Source: Billgrantia tianxiuensis (lineage in GTDB: Bacteria > Pseudomonadota > Gammaproteobacteria > Pseudomonadales > Halomonadaceae). From it: DNA of 64,000 nucleotides. Positions 17,355-28,250 of the stretch are shown here, piece by piece. The notes below the pieces were generated by a model. That model worked only from the letters and a program-made list of their open reading frames with translations, was not told where the DNA came from and ran no database searches. Location: positions 2,356,001 to 2,420,000 of the forward strand of contig NZ_CP035042.1 of the NCBI RefSeq assembly GCF_009834345.1. Direction: 5' to 3'. Numbering within the stretch: the stretch's first letter is position 1; each line of letters opens with the position of its first letter. Position numbers and translations under genes: made by a program.

Positions 17355-19495
17355 CCATTACCCTCCGGAATGGCATGCTGCCCTTCTGTGACAGCTTTTT
17401 TCCAGCACTCTTCGCAGACCTCGGGGATTTTGAGCCGAGTCGTCAACATTGCATCATGAGCGGCACCTTCAATCCTATCATGCACCTCCGGCACCGCCCT
17501 GCCCGGCAGCAGCGGCGCTTCCACCGCCTGGCCGGAACCGGAGCCGGGGCTGCCGCCGGCGTTGATCTTGACCTTGGGGCCGACCAGGGTGACGCCGCCG
17601 CCGTCGAGCTTGAGGAAGCTGCCGCCGGCATTCAGCGTCATTTCGCTGCCGGCTTCGAGCACCGCCTTGTGGCCGGCCTTAATGTGCAGCTCGCGGCCGC
17701 ACTCGCTGAGCCAGGCCTGGCCGGCCTTGAGGTGCAACGTGCCCTGTACCGTGAGGTGCTGGTTGGCAACGGTCTGCTCGTGGCGGGTGCCGCGCACGGT
17801 GTGGTGCTCGTCGCCGTCGATCTCAGTGAGGCGGTCGTGGTGCACGGTGAGGAAGCTGTCGTGGCCGATCTCTTCGGTGCGGTCGTTGTGGGTCAGCAGC
17901 TCCAGGTCCTTCTGGGCGTGCAACCAGATCTGCTCTTCGCCGGCCTGGTCCTCGAAGCGAAGTTCGTTAAATCCTTCGCCCTTGTGACTCTGGGTGCGGA
18001 TGACGGTGCGGGTCTTGTGCTCGGGCAGTGCGTAGGGCGGCGTGTTGACGGCGTGGTAAGTGCGCCCGGTGATCAGCGGCTGGTCCGGATCGCCCTCGAG
18101 GAACGAAATCACCACCTCATGCCCGATCCGCGGAATGGCCATGCTACCGTAGCCGCCGCCGGCCCAGCCTTGGGACACACGCACCCAGGCGCTGGCCGTT
18201 TCATTCGGCTCGGCGTAGCGATCCCAGGGGAACTGCACCTTGACCCGGCCGTGCTCGTCGCAGTAGATCTCCTCGCCCTCGGGGCCGACGACGAAGGCGA
18301 TCTGCGGGCCGTCGATGCGGGGCTTGGGGTTGGGCTGGGGGCGCCAGGCCTGGTCGGCGGGCATCAGCACCAGTTCGTTGTCGAACTTGGTCATGCCCTC
18401 CGAGCCTGCCCGACCCCGCAGGCCTAAACCCGCCGCATCACCTTGGGTGACACCGTCCTCTTCCAGGGCCTGGGGCTGGCTGCCGGTATGCTTGACCTTG
18501 ACCACCTGCCAGTCGCGGTTGAGTTCATCGAGGTCGTGGTCGGTGAGGGTGAATTTGACCCCCGGGGCGAGCTCGGGCAGGTCGCTCTCGGCGGCGCAGG
18601 TCAGGGCGTCGCTTCTCAGGTGTTCGAGGCGAATGCGGGTGAAGGCCTGGCCGGAGGCGTCGGCCTTGTAGCGCCCGGGGTAGTCAAAATGCTCGTACTC
18701 TCCATCACCGACGCCACGCTGACCGTGCTCTTCCAGGCCGTCAGCAGTGTATTCATGTAACTGAGCATAGGCCGGGTTCTTGAACGAGGTGTCCTTGAGC
18801 GTGACCGAGGCCGGGGCGACCCGAGCGAGCTGCTCGAGCTTGCGCACGTGGCGGCTCGGCGGGGTGCCGCCGGCACGGCCGTGGTAGGTACGCTCGCCCA
18901 GGTGGGCCAGCACCTGGGGCGCGTCGGCGAACACCAGGCGATGGGCGCCGTTCGGCGCATCCTCGCCTGTCTCGAAGAACTCGTGAAAGTAGAACAGCCC
19001 TTCCTCGGCGGCCAGGCGCTCGACGAAGGCGAGATCGGTTTCCCGGTACTGAACGAGGAACTCTCTTTGCTGCGGTTCGCGGGTGGCGGCGAAGGCGATA
19101 TCGGTGAGGCCGCGCTCGTCGCACAGGGTATTGATGACCGTGAGCGGCGAGACCTCCTGGAAGATGCGCGAGTTGTGGCGCAGGCCAAGGCGCCATAGCG
19201 CGGGGCGGGCGACCAGCGAGTAGATCGTGCGGCGGTGGCCGCGATCGCCACGACCGAACTCGGTGACGATGGCGTGTACCCGGCGCAGCGCCTCGCCGTC
19301 CTGCCAAATGGTCAGGCTCACCGGGCGGTCGAGCAGTTCGGTGGCGGAGAGGCTGCCGTCGCGGCTGGCGAAGCGCAGCGTGAGGGTGAAGGGCGCGGAG
19401 AGCGCCTCCTCCAGGGTGAAGTCGATCACCGCCAGCTCGGCCGTTTCGGCCCCGGCGAGTGCAAGGGTGAACTGGAGTCCGGTCTGGTTGGCCAA
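17351..19495 (-). CDS. vgrG: type VI secretion tip protein VgrG
   Basis: VgrG trimers form the spike of the T6SS tube. The 714-residue protein has the phage gp27-like domain (residues 1-about 350), the gp5 OB-fold with VRVSQGWAGGGYGSM (about 441-455) and IPRIGHEVVISFLEGDPD, and a beta-helix needle with repetitive TL/GTLHLKAG segments to about 640. The C-terminal tail has a CEEC motif (about 695) and no extra effector domain, so cargo is expected to be loaded through the DUF4123 adaptor. It lies downstream of hcp, separated by a strong hairpin. Confidence 0.95.
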   Translation of the reverse strand: MANQTGLQFTLALAGAETAELAVIDFTLEEALSAPFTLTLRFASRDGSLSATELLDRPVSLTIWQDGEALRRVHAIVTEFGRGDRGHRRTIYSLVARPALWRLGLRHNSRIFQEVSPLTVINTLCDERGLTDIAFAATREPQQREFLVQYRETDLAFVERLAAEEGLFYFHEFFETGEDAPNGAHRLVFADAPQVLAHLGERTYHGRAGGTPPSRHVRKLEQLARVAPASVTLKDTSFKNPAYAQLHEYTADGLEEHGQRGVGDGEYEHFDYPGRYKADASGQAFTRIRLEHLRSDALTCAAESDLPELAPGVKFTLTDHDLDELNRDWQVVKVKHTGSQPQALEEDGVTQGDAAGLGLRGRAGSEGMTKFDNELVLMPADQAWRPQPNPKPRIDGPQIAFVVGPEGEEIYCDEHGRVKVQFPWDRYAEPNETASAWVRVSQGWAGGGYGSMAIPRIGHEVVISFLEGDPDQPLITGRTYHAVNTPPYALPEHKTRTVIRTQSHKGEGFNELRFEDQAGEEQIWLHAQKDLELLTHNDRTEEIGHDSFLTVHHDRLTEIDGDEHHTVRGTRHEQTVANQHLTVQGTLHLKAGQAWLSECGRELHIKAGHKAVLEAGSEMTLNAGGSFLKLDGGGVTLVGPKVKINAGGSPGSGSGQAVEAPLLPGRAVPEVHDRIEGAAHDAMLTTRLKIPEVCEECWKKAVTEGQHAIPEGNG

Positions 19496-19653
19496 GCTTC
19501 CCTCCTGGAAGATGAATGTGGGATGAGTCAGCGCGACGGTGGAACGCGCCGAGACAGCAGGTTACGTGCCGTATCCGACAAGACAAGAGCGAAACGGCAC
19601 AAAAGCGCACGAAGCGGCAAAGACTGACAGCCCGTGTCGGCAATGTCTTACAA

Positions 19654-19680
19654 ACCCCCGCCCGGCGAGCGGGCGGGGGT
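19654..19680 (-). terminator. strong hairpin after hcp
   Basis: An 11-base perfect stem (arms ACCCCCGCCCG and CGGGCGGGGGT, five-base loop) follows the hcp stop on the minus strand, with a short T stretch (GTTTG). It probably attenuates transcription so that hcp is expressed above vgrG and the effector genes. Confidence 0.7.
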
Positions 19681-19696
19681 ATCAGGCACTAGACGA

Positions 19697-20215
19697 TCAG
19701 GCCTCGGACGGGGCGCGCCAGTCGTCGGAACCGGAGGTGCCGGCGACGGTGTGTTCCCAGTCGATCTTGCGGTAGGCCAGGGAGACGTCCATCAGCTGAG
19801 TGAACTCGGCCTTGGTGGCGTCCTGGGCGTGCGGCATGCGCAGGTTGATGTCGACGATGGTGGCGTCGGTCAGGGTGGTGGTGAAGAAGTGCTCCTGCTT
19901 GCCCTCGACGGAGGTGCGGTACCACTTCAGTTCCACGTTCGGCAGCATCTCGCCGGAGGCCAGGGCGTTGTACATCAGCGGCACGGCCTTGTTCAGGGCC
20001 ACGGTGAAGACGAACGGCTTGTGGGCGCGCTGGCCGGAAGGCTGGCCGGACTGCGGGTCGGTGGGCACGGTCACGACGTGCTTGAACTCCTGGACCAGCA
20101 TTTCGTCCTCGTGGCCTTCCACGTAGATGTTGCCCACGGAGTCCGGGGTGAAGGCACCGGCGGTGATGTTGCCCTGGGTCTGGCCTTCGATGCTGATATA
20201 GCAGGGAGTCGGCAT
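19697..20215 (-). CDS. hcp: T6SS tube protein Hcp
   Basis: Hcp forms the hexameric rings of the T6SS inner tube. The 172-residue protein starts MPTPCYISIEGQTQGNI, with VGNIYVEGHEDEMLVQEFKH (about 30-49) and the typical C-terminal SLAYRKIDWEHT. I chose the ATG at 20215 because AAGGAG lies just upstream and the family starts with this strand. It heads the vgrG-adaptor-effector operon. No baseplate, sheath or membrane-complex genes are nearby, so this is an orphan Hcp/VgrG island depending on a T6SS encoded elsewhere. Confidence 0.95.
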   Translation of the reverse strand: MPTPCYISIEGQTQGNITAGAFTPDSVGNIYVEGHEDEMLVQEFKHVVTVPTDPQSGQPSGQRAHKPFVFTVALNKAVPLMYNALASGEMLPNVELKWYRTSVEGKQEHFFTTTLTDATIVDINLRMPHAQDATKAEFTQLMDVSLAYRKIDWEHTVAGTSGSDDWRAPSEA

Positions 20216-20350
20216 GGTCTGCTCCTTGACGATGTGAATGAAATGTCCCGATGGACGGTGCATAAGGAGCAGGAAGCGTGCCGGATATGAGAAACACAAG
20301 AAAAAACAAAGCGATCAGGGATTTTGCACTACCAGGCCTAAATAGAATTA

Positions 20351-20405
20351 GGCAACAAGTTGCCCAGAGCGGGCAAGATCTTGCCCGGCCGGGCAATAAA
20401 TTGCC
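20351..20405. promoter_or_regulatory. triple palindromic operator upstream of hcp
   Basis: Three copies of GGCAA-N4-TTGCC start at 20351, 20372 and 20392, that is 21 and 20 bases apart, or two helical turns. The spacers are CAAG, GATC and TAAA. They lie about 135-190 bases before the hcp start. The upstream neighbour arsJ ends in this gap, so hcp is the only gene they can serve. The regular phasing suggests cooperative binding of a dimeric regulator that I cannot name. Confidence 0.7.
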
Positions 20406-20488
20406 TAATTGCAATTTGGTTTTGGCCTTGAAAACCTAGGCAGCGTCATGCCCGGGATGGGGGAAGCGAATATTCGTGAGCGCTTCCC

Positions 20489-21715
20489 TCAATAGGTGTC
20501 AGGCTCCCTCGGCAATGCCAGGCTGATCGCCACCGTCGCCATGAGCATGGCGCTCGACACCCACAGCGTGGCGCTGAGGCCGCCGGTCATGTAGAGCCAA
20601 CCGGAGAGCAGGGTGCCGATCAGCCGGCCCATGGCGTTGGCCATGTAGTAGAAGCCCACGTCCAGCGAGACCCCGTCCGAGCGCGCCATGCGCACGATCA
20701 GGAAGCTGTGCAGGCTGGAGTTCACCGCGAACACCGCGCCGAACAGCAACAGCCCGCCCAGCAGTACCACGTGCGGCAGCCACTCCAGACCTTGTACTTG
20801 AAGGCCAAGCGCGATCAGTGCCGGTAGCGCCGCCAGCGCCGCGGCCCAGGCAATGGCGGCGCTGCGTCCCGCCGTGCGCCCGGTGATGCGTGGTGCCACC
20901 GCCTGCACCGCCCCGTAGCCGATCACCCACAGCGCCAGAAAGCCGCCGACCCGCCAATGGTCCCAGCCGAACTGAGTGGCGAGGAATACCGGCAGCGCCA
21001 CCACGAACCACACGTCGCGGGCACCGAACAGGAACATGCGCGCCGCCGAGAGAATGTTGATCGCCCGGCTCTTGGAGAGAATCTCGCGGAACTTGGGCTT
21101 GGCCTTGGCGCGGCCCAGGTCGGCGTCGAGGCGCAGCAGCGAGAGGCCGAGCACGCCGGCGAGCATCAGCGCCATGGCCAGTATCGCGCCCTGGAAACCG
21201 ATCAGCGTGAGCAGCAATCCGCCGAGAAAGAACCCCACCCCCTTGAGTGCGTTCTTCGAGCCGGTGAGCAGCGCCACCCAGCGGTAGAGCGAGGTGTGCC
21301 CCTCGTCGCCCGCCGGCACCAGCCCCTTGATCGCGCTCTTGGCGCTCATCTTGTTGAGGTCCTTGGCGATGCCCGAGAGCGCCTGGGCCGCCATCACCCA
21401 GGGCACCGTGAGCCAGGCCGTGGGAAGGAGCAGCATGGCCAGGGCGACGATCTGCAAGCCCAGCCCCAGGTTCATGGTGCGGTTGAGCCCCAGCCGCGCG
21501 CCCAGCCAGCCGCCCACCAGGTTGGTCACCACGCCGAAGAACTCGTAGAACAGGAACAGCAGCGCCACTTCCAGCGCCGAATAGCCGAGCTGGTGGAAGT
21601 AGAGCACCACCAGCATGCGCAGGGCGCCGTCGGTGAGCGTGAAGCCCCAGTAGTTGCCGGTCACCAGCAGATACTGGCGAACCTCGCGGGGCAGGGCGGC
21701 AACGCGGGCGATCAT
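20489..21715 (-). CDS. arsJ: organoarsenical efflux MFS transporter ArsJ
   Basis: ArsJ exports 1-arseno-3-phosphoglycerate, the unstable product made when GAPDH uses arsenate in place of phosphate; export and breakdown give net arsenate extrusion. The 408-residue protein has about 12 transmembrane helices, starts with [20 protein letters not shown] and contains [18 protein letters not shown] (about 116-133), which fits the ArsJ family. The start overlaps the gapdh stop by four bases (ATGA), the hallmark gapdh-arsJ pairing. No arsR, arsC or acr gene is in the window. Confidence 0.9.
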   Translation of the reverse strand: MIARVAALPREVRQYLLVTGNYWGFTLTDGALRMLVVLYFHQLGYSALEVALLFLFYEFFGVVTNLVGGWLGARLGLNRTMNLGLGLQIVALAMLLLPTAWLTVPWVMAAQALSGIAKDLNKMSAKSAIKGLVPAGDEGHTSLYRWVALLTGSKNALKGVGFFLGGLLLTLIGFQGAILAMALMLAGVLGLSLLRLDADLGRAKAKPKFREILSKSRAINILSAARMFLFGARDVWFVVALPVFLATQFGWDHWRVGGFLALWVIGYGAVQAVAPRITGRTAGRSAAIAWAAALAALPALIALGLQVQGLEWLPHVVLLGGLLLFGAVFAVNSSLHSFLIVRMARSDGVSLDVGFYYMANAMGRLIGTLLSGWLYMTGGLSATLWVSSAMLMATVAISLALPREPDTY

Positions 21716-22746
21716 TCTTTGTCGCTCTCGACCCCGGCGGCTTTCCCCACCTTGGCGGCCAGCTCCGCGGTGCGGCAGGCGTAGCCGTACTCGTTGTCGT
21801 ACCAGGCGTAGAGCTTCACCTGGGTGCCGGCCACCACCATGGTGGAGAGGGCGTCGACGATGGAGCTGCGCGGGTCGCTGCGGTAGTCGATGGAGACCAG
21901 CGGGCGCTCCTCATAGCCCAGGATGCCGGCCAGTTCGCCCTCGGCGGCCTGTTTCAACAGCGCGTTGACCTCCTCGACGGTGGTCTCGCGCTGTACCTCG
22001 AAGACCATGTCGGTGAGCGAGGCGTTGGCCAGCGGCACGCGCACGGCGTGGCCGTTCAGCTTGCCCTCGAGTTCAGGGAAGATGGCAGTGATCGCCTTGG
22101 CCGAGCCGGTGGTGGTGGGGATCAGGCTCATGCCGCAGGCCCGGGCCCGGCGAAGATCCTTGTGCGGGCTATCCAGGATCACCTGGGTGTTGGTGATGTC
22201 GTGAATGGTGGTCATCGAGCCGTGGCGAATGCCGAGCCGCTCGTGGATCACCTTGACCACCGGCGCCAGGCAGTTGGTGGTGCAGCTCGCCGCGGTGACG
22301 ATGCGGTGGCTGGCGGGATCGAAGAGGTGGTCGTTGACCCCCATCACCACGTTGAGCACGCCTTCCTCCTTCACCGGCGCGCTGACCACCACGCGCTTCA
22401 CGCCCTGGTCCAGGTAACCCTGGAGCTTGGCGCTCGTCTTCATCTTGCCCGAGCACTCGATCACCACGTCGCAGTCGGACCAGTCGGTGTCGGCGATCTC
22501 GCGGTTGGTGCTGAAGGCGATGCGCTTGCCGGCCACTTCGATGGCGTCCTCAGTCGACGTGATATCATCGCCGCCGCCGCTCCATTGGCCATGCACCGAG
22601 TCGAACTGCAGCAGGTGGGCGAAGGTGGCGGCATCGCCGCCCGGGTCGTTGATGCGCACGAACTCTAGGTCCGGATTGGTCCAGCCGGCGCGCAGCGCCA
22701 GGCGGCCAATCCGACCGAAACCGTTGATGCCGATACGGAGGGTCAT
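21712..22746 (-). CDS. arsenate-detoxification glyceraldehyde-3-phosphate dehydrogenase
   Basis: This type I GAPDH (344 residues) has the NAD-binding INGFGRIGR at residues 6-14 and the catalytic SCTTNCLAP segment with its Cys at about 155. It ends near [12 protein letters not shown]. In the ArsJ system a dedicated GAPDH makes 1-arseno-3-phosphoglycerate from arsenate, and the four-base overlap with arsJ supports that role over central glycolysis. The start at 22746 ([12 protein letters not shown]) has GGAG upstream; a longer frame to 22845 would add non-homologous sequence overlapping hrpB. Confidence 0.92.
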   Translation of the reverse strand: MTLRIGINGFGRIGRLALRAGWTNPDLEFVRINDPGGDAATFAHLLQFDSVHGQWSGGGDDITSTEDAIEVAGKRIAFSTNREIADTDWSDCDVVIECSGKMKTSAKLQGYLDQGVKRVVVSAPVKEEGVLNVVMGVNDHLFDPASHRIVTAASCTTNCLAPVVKVIHERLGIRHGSMTTIHDITNTQVILDSPHKDLRRARACGMSLIPTTTGSAKAITAIFPELEGKLNGHAVRVPLANASLTDMVFEVQRETTVEEVNALLKQAAEGELAGILGYEERPLVSIDYRSDPRSSIVDALSTMVVAGTQVKLYAWYDNEYGYACRTAELAAKVGKAAGVESDKE

Positions 22747-22798
22747 GTCGGGGCTCCATTCTTGAGAGCGAGTCGGGGGTGTGAACGTCGTGTGGCGA

Positions 22799-22822
22799 AA
22801 TATATGGCAAATCGTATATGAA
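22799..22822. promoter_or_regulatory. AT-rich imperfect palindrome between gapdh and hrpB
   Basis: ATATATGGC-AA-ATCGTATAT is a partly symmetric AT-rich element in the short divergent region upstream of gapdh. It could be an ArsR-type operator or just the -10 region of hrpB. The symmetry is weak, so the call is tentative. Confidence 0.3.
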
Positions 22823-25372
22823 GCGAGATGACAATTCGATGACATCAGCCGGCGAACTACCCATCGATGCCCAACTGCCGTCGATCCGCCAGGCGCTTGC
22901 CGGCCATTCCCGTGCGCTGCTCGTCGCCGAACCCGGGGCGGGCAAGACCACCCGGGTGCCGCTGGCGTTGCTGAACGAAGCCTGGTGCCTGGGCGAGCGC
23001 GGCGCAGGCCGCCTGCTGCTGCTGGAGCCGCGACGGGTGGCCGCCCGCCTGGCCGCCGGCTTCATGGCGGAAAGCCTGGGCGAAAGAGTAGGAGAGACCG
23101 TGGGCTACCGCATGCGCGGCGAGAGCCGGGTAGGGCCCAACACGCGGCTCGAGGTGGTCACCCAGGGGGTGCTGACGCGGATGCTGCAGGACGACCCGCT
23201 GCTAGACGGGGTGAGCGGCATCGTCTTCGACGAGTTTCACGAGCGCAGCCTGGAGGCCGACCTGGGGCTGGCCCTGGCGCTGGATGCCCAGTCGGTGCGT
23301 GACGATCTGCGCCTGCTGGTGATGTCGGCCACCCTCGACGTCGAGGCCCTGCTCGGCGTGCTCGGTGAAGCCACGCTGCTGCTCGAGAGCCAGGGGCGCA
23401 GCTTCCCGGTGGAGACCCGCTATCGTCCGCTCAACTTTCGCTCCAGCTCCAACTCCAACTCCAACTCCAGCTCTCGCGACGACGCCGCAAGCCAGCAGGC
23501 TATAGCGGTAGGGGAGGCCCTTGCCCTGAGCGAAGGCGATGCCCTGGTGTTCCTGCCCGGGGTGGCCGAGATTCGCCGCCTGGCGCGTGAGCTGGCCAGC
23601 CGTCGGCCCGAACTGGCGGTGCGCGAGCTGCACGGGCGGCTGCCGCTGGAGGAGCAGCGCCGCGCCCTGAAACCCGAGCCCGACGGTCGGCGGCGCGTGG
23701 TGCTCTCCACCGCCATCGCCGAATCCAGCGTCACCGTGGATGGCGTACGCATCGTCATCGATGCTGGCCAGGAGCGGGTGCCGGTGTTCCAGCCGCGTAG
23801 CGGGCTCAGCCGGCTGGAGACCCGTCGCGTCAACCGTGCCAGCGCCGACCAGCGTCGCGGCCGGGCCGGGCGTCAGGGGCCGGGGCTTTGCCTGCGACTG
23901 TGGGCCGAGGAGCAGCCGCTGCCGGCCCACGGCGAGCCCGAGATACTGCAGGCCGACCTCGCTCCGCTGGCCTTCGAGCTGGCCCGCTGGGGCATCGTCG
24001 ATCCGGCCGGGCTGGCCTGGATCACGCCACCTCCCGCCGGGGCGCTGGCGGCGGGGCGCCGCCTGCTGCAGCGGCTCGGTCTGATGGACGACGGCTTCCT
24101 GCTCACCGAGCTGGGCCGCGGCTGCGTACGCTGGCCCACCCATCCGCGCCTGACGGCGATGCTGGAGCGTGCCGGCGAACTCGACGCCGTGCCGCTGGCC
24201 TGTGCCCTGGTGGCGGCGCTGGAGGGGCGAGACCTCGACGGAGAACAGGATCTGGAGCGCACGCTGCAGGCCCGCCTGGCGCAGCCCGCCGATCACCGTC
24301 AATGGCAGCGCGAGGCCCAGCGCCTGGCCCGGATTGGCGGCGTGAGTCTGGAAGTGCCGACCCTGGCGCCGTTGGGAGAGCTGCTGGCGCTGGCCTATCC
24401 GGACCGGGTGGCGCAGCGTATCCAACACGACGCCGGGCCGGGACGCTTTCGCCTGGCGTCGGGCGGGCTGGCGACGCTGCCGGAACGCCATTCGCTGGCC
24501 CATGCGGAGCTGCTGGTGGCCGCCGATCTCGACGGCCAGGCCAGCGGGGCGCGCATCTTTCGCGGCGTGGCCATCGAGCGGGCGCGGCTCGAGGCGCTGT
24601 TTCCCGAAACACGAGAGTGGCGGGCGAGCCTGGAGTGGTCGGACGAGCAGGGGCGCCTGATCGGCGAGCAGGTACGCGGCCTGGGGGCGGTAGTGCTCGA
24701 GCGCAAGCCGCTTTCGTCGCTGCCGCCGGAGGCGGTGCGCCAGGCGTTGCTCGACGCCCTGCGACGTCGCGGCGAGCTGCCCTTCGACGACAGCGCCGAG
24801 CAGCTGCGCGGCAGGGTAGCGCTGCTGCGCCAGGAGTTGGGCTCTCGGGGGATCAAGACTGTGATGATGAGCAGGATTGGCCCGACTGGTCGTTGCCGGC
24901 GCTGCTCGACGATCTCGACGCCTGGCTGGGGCCGCACCTCGACGGTGTCAGAAGCCTCGACGCGGTGGCGCGGCTGCCGCTGGGCCGCTTTCTGTTGGAT
25001 AGCCTCGACTGGTCGCTGCGCAGCCGCCTCGATGCGCTGGCGCCGGAGCGTCTCGAAGTACCCAGCGGCTCCCGGATTCGCCTCGACTACACGCCGTGCC
25101 TGGAGGGCCGGGCGCCGGTGCTGGCGGTGAAGCTGCAGGAGACCTTCGGCTGGCGGGAGTCGCCGCGTGTCGCCGAAGGGCGCGTGGCGGTGCTGCTGCA
25201 CCTGCTCTCGCCGGCGCGGCGTCCGCTGCAGGTCACGGCGGATCTCGCTAGCTTCTGGGCCAACGGCTACCCCGAGGTACGCCGCGAGATGCGCGGCCGC
25301 TACCCCAAGCACCCCTGGCCGGAGGACCCCACCACTGCCGAGGCCACCGCCCGCACCAAGCGACGCTCCTGA
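22818..25372 (+). CDS. hrpB: ATP-dependent helicase HrpB (frameshifted)
   Basis: HrpB is a DEAH-family RNA helicase. Walker A is PGAGKTT (about residue 41), the DExH box is FDEFHERS (about 137), and motif VI with [12 protein letters not shown] is near 342. The first frame runs to about 24840. The conserved C-terminal domain, with [18 protein letters not shown] and the final KHPWPEDP typical of HrpB, is in another frame. One G appears lost in the TTGGG run there. The repaired length is 851 residues. An ATG at 22839 is an alternative start. The helicase domain contains an Asn-Ser repeat coded by TCCAAC units. It converges with the P-type ATPase, the stops touching. Confidence 0.9.
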
Positions 25373-28195
25373 TCAATTGGCGGCGGGAGCGGTCGCGACA
25401 CGATCGGCATCGTCTTCCGTGTGTGCCTGCCGTCGACGCAGAACCCACTTCTCGGCCTCCACGATCAGGTAGACGGCGACACTGGCGACGACGATAGCTC
25501 CCCAATGGCTCAACGTGAGGCCCTCAATGCCGAACACCAGCTGCATGAAGGGCAGGTAGGTCCAACCCAGCTGCACCACGACGACCAGCGCGATCGCCAG
25601 CAGCACCGGGCGGCTGCCGAACAGGCCCGACAGCGAGAGTGTGTTGTTGAGCAGGTAGCGGCTGTTGATGAGATAGGCGATTTCCCCGGCCACCAGCATG
25701 TTCACCGCTCCGCTGCGGGCCTGTTCGGCGCTGCCGCCCTGGCCGTACAGGATCCAGCTGAAAATGGCGAACACGCACACGACCAGCAGGATCGAGACGA
25801 AGATGACCCGCCATAGCATGAACAGGTCGAGCAATGGCGCATGGGGATCGCGGGGCTTGCGCTGCATCACGTTGTCCTCGGCATGCTCGAATACCAGGGC
25901 AATGCCGAGGGTGACGGCCGTGATCATGTTGACCCACAGCACCTGAAGGCCGGTGATCGGCAGGGTGATGCCGGCGAGAATGGCAAGAAGAATGGCCAGG
26001 CTCTCGGCACCGTTGGTCGGCAAAATGAAGGTGGTGGTCTTGCGGATATTGTCGTAGACCTTGCGGCCTTCGCCCACGGCGGCCACGATCGTGGCGAAAT
26101 TGTCGTCGGTGAGCACCATCTCGGCGGCTTCCTTGGCCGCCTCGGTACCCTGGACGCCCATGGCCACGCCGACATCGGCACGCTTGAGCGCCGGCCCGTC
26201 ATTGACCCCGTCGCCGGTCATGGCACAGATGCCGCCGCGCGCCTGCATGGCCTGCACCAGGCGCAGCTTGTGCTCGGGGGCGGCTCGGGCGTAGACGTCG
26301 ACCTCGGTGATCTCCCGCTCCAGCTCCTCGTCGCCCATGGCCTCGATCTCATGGCCGCTCAGGGCGCGCTCCGTCCGTGCAAAACCCAGTTGATCGGCGA
26401 TGGCAGTGGCCGTGACGGCGTGATCCCCGGTCACCATCACGGGGCGAATTCCGGCCTTCTGGCAACTGGCGACCGCTTCGATGGCGGCTTCCCGTGGGGG
26501 GTCGAGCAGACCCACCAAGCCGAGCAGGATCAGGCCGTGTTCGACATCGTCGTCCTCGAGTTCGCCCGAGACGTCACCGGCTTCCTTTTCGGCCAGGGCC
26601 AGCACGCGCAGGCCGCGTGACGAGAGCTCGTGTATTCGCTCTTCCCAAGTGTCGCGGTCGAGTTCGGTATCGCCGTCGGGGCCACGCTCCTTCTCGCACA
26701 TTTCCAGCAGTCGATCCGGTGCGCCCTTGAGCAGCAGGCGCTTGCCGTCCAGGTCGTTGAGGGTGGCCATGTACTTGCGCTCGGAGTCGAAGGGAATTGC
26801 GTCCTCGCGCGGGTGCTGGTCGTTGAGGTCATGGGTATCGAACCCCGCCTTGGCGGCAGCGACGACCAGCGCGCCTTCGGTAGGGTCGCCTGCTATCGAC
26901 CACTCCTCGTCCTCGTGGCATAGCTCGGCGTCGTTGCACAGTGCGCCCACCTGAAGGAAATGGGTGAGGGCGGGGTAGTCCTCCGGAGAGATTTCCTCGC
27001 CGTAGTTCTCCTCGTGCTGTTCGTCTTTACCGTGCGGCTCCTTTTTTTCAGCGCGCTCACCCGACGCGCCGTTTTGCGGGGCAAGGTGGAACTTGCCCTC
27101 CGGGGCGAAGCCGATGCCGGAGAGACGAAATTCTCCCTCGGGCAGCCAGATGGCCTGGGCCGTCATCTCGTTGCGGGTGAGGGTGCCGGTCTTGTCGGAG
27201 AAGATGGTCGAGATCGAGCCCAGCGTTTCCACCGCGGGCAGACGGCGCACGATAGCGTTCTTGTTGGCCATCGACTGCACGCCCAGGGCCAGTGAGATGG
27301 TGACGATGGCTGGCAACCCTTCAGGAATGGCAGCCACGGCAAGCCCGACGCCGGCCATGAACATGTCGGCCCAGGGCTGGTCATGAATCAGTACGCCGAT
27401 GGCGCCGGTCAGAAACGCGGCGCCAACGATACAGAAGGCGAGGATGCGTCCCGCCCGGTCGAGCTGCTGTACCAGCGGGGTCTGGAGCTGCTCGACACCG
27501 CGCAGCATTTCCGAAATGCGCCCGATCTCGGTATGCGAACCGGTCTGCACCACGACCCCCGTGGCGGTGCCCTTGGCCACGATGGTGCCGGCGAACAGCA
27601 TCGAACTCCGCTCGGCGAGATCGGCCTCCTCGTCGACGGCTTCGTCGGACTTGTCTACCGGGGTGGATTCGCCGGTCAGGGCGGCTTCCTCGGCCTCGAG
27701 GCGATTGCTCTCGAGCAGGCGGATATCGGCGGGAACGCGGTCACCGCCTTCGACCCTTACGATATCGCCGGGAACCAGCTCTTCGGCATCGATCTCGCGC
27801 TGGTGACCGTCGCGCAGCGCCTTGGCCTTGGGCGAGAGCATGTCGCGAATGCTGTCCAGCGCCTTCTCGGCCTTGCCCTCCTGGATGAAGCCGATCAGGG
27901 CGATGATGATCACTACGCCCAGAATCGCCGAGGCGTCGAGAAACTTGCCGAGAAACAGGCTGGCGACCGCCGCCACGATCAGGATCAGCATCAGCACGTT
28001 GTTGAACTGGCCCAGCAGCCGGCGCCACCATGGGGTCGCTTCGTCCTGCTGGAGCCGATTGGGGCCGTACCGATCGAACCGCTTGCGCGCCTCCTCGGCC
28101 CCTAGGCCTTCCTGGCTGGCATCGAGTCGCTCCAGTGTCTCCTCGGGCGACAGGGCATGCCAGGGCGTTTGTTCCCGCTCGTTTTGCTCGCTCAT
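25373..28195 (-). CDS. cation-transporting P2-type ATPase (PMA1/Mna-like), copy 1
   Basis: This 940-residue P-type ATPase has the N-terminal cation ATPase domain (residues 1-75), the TGESTPV actuator loop (about 176-182), PEGLP in M4 (about 296-300), the phosphorylated Asp in DKTGTLT (about 341-347) and TGDGVND near 655. The C terminus has six transmembrane helices. It resembles bacterial PMA1 and Na+-ATPase Mna. In M6 the sequence is WVNMITA where SERCA has N-x-x-T-D, so one Ca2+-ligand Asp is Ala and the ion is uncertain (Na+, Ca2+ or H+). The loop near 395-425 is rich in Glu, Lys and His. A close paralogue lies just upstream. Confidence 0.88.
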   Translation of the reverse strand: MSEQNEREQTPWHALSPEETLERLDASQEGLGAEEARKRFDRYGPNRLQQDEATPWWRRLLGQFNNVLMLILIVAAVASLFLGKFLDASAILGVVIIIALIGFIQEGKAEKALDSIRDMLSPKAKALRDGHQREIDAEELVPGDIVRVEGGDRVPADIRLLESNRLEAEEAALTGESTPVDKSDEAVDEEADLAERSSMLFAGTIVAKGTATGVVVQTGSHTEIGRISEMLRGVEQLQTPLVQQLDRAGRILAFCIVGAAFLTGAIGVLIHDQPWADMFMAGVGLAVAAIPEGLPAIVTISLALGVQSMANKNAIVRRLPAVETLGSISTIFSDKTGTLTRNEMTAQAIWLPEGEFRLSGIGFAPEGKFHLAPQNGASGERAEKKEPHGKDEQHEENYGEEISPEDYPALTHFLQVGALCNDAELCHEDEEWSIAGDPTEGALVVAAAKAGFDTHDLNDQHPREDAIPFDSERKYMATLNDLDGKRLLLKGAPDRLLEMCEKERGPDGDTELDRDTWEERIHELSSRGLRVLALAEKEAGDVSGELEDDDVEHGLILLGLVGLLDPPREAAIEAVASCQKAGIRPVMVTGDHAVTATAIADQLGFARTERALSGHEIEAMGDEELEREITEVDVYARAAPEHKLRLVQAMQARGGICAMTGDGVNDGPALKRADVGVAMGVQGTEAAKEAAEMVLTDDNFATIVAAVGEGRKVYDNIRKTTTFILPTNGAESLAILLAILAGITLPITGLQVLWVNMITAVTLGIALVFEHAEDNVMQRKPRDPHAPLLDLFMLWRVIFVSILLVVCVFAIFSWILYGQGGSAEQARSGAVNMLVAGEIAYLINSRYLLNNTLSLSGLFGSRPVLLAIALVVVVQLGWTYLPFMQLVFGIEGLTLSHWGAIVVASVAVYLIVEAEKWVLRRRQAHTEDDADRVATAPAAN

Positions 28196-28250
28196 CCTTG
28201 ATCTCCTCTAGCTGGGCTCCTGCCCAATGCTTCCTACAGGCGTAGCACAG

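Noticed and set aside
17159..18427. Plus-strand 422-codon frame opposite vgrG
   Set aside because: It is antisense to a clear VgrG and DUF4123 gene and has no domain or ribosome site.
20216..20350. Sigma-54 promoter (GG-N10-GC) before hcp
   Set aside because: A GG...GC pair exists on the minus strand but the spacing is nine bases, not ten, so I do not claim it.
22823..25372. hrpB as two separate genes
   Set aside because: Both parts match consecutive domains of one HrpB and join with one added G; the second has no start of its own at the junction.
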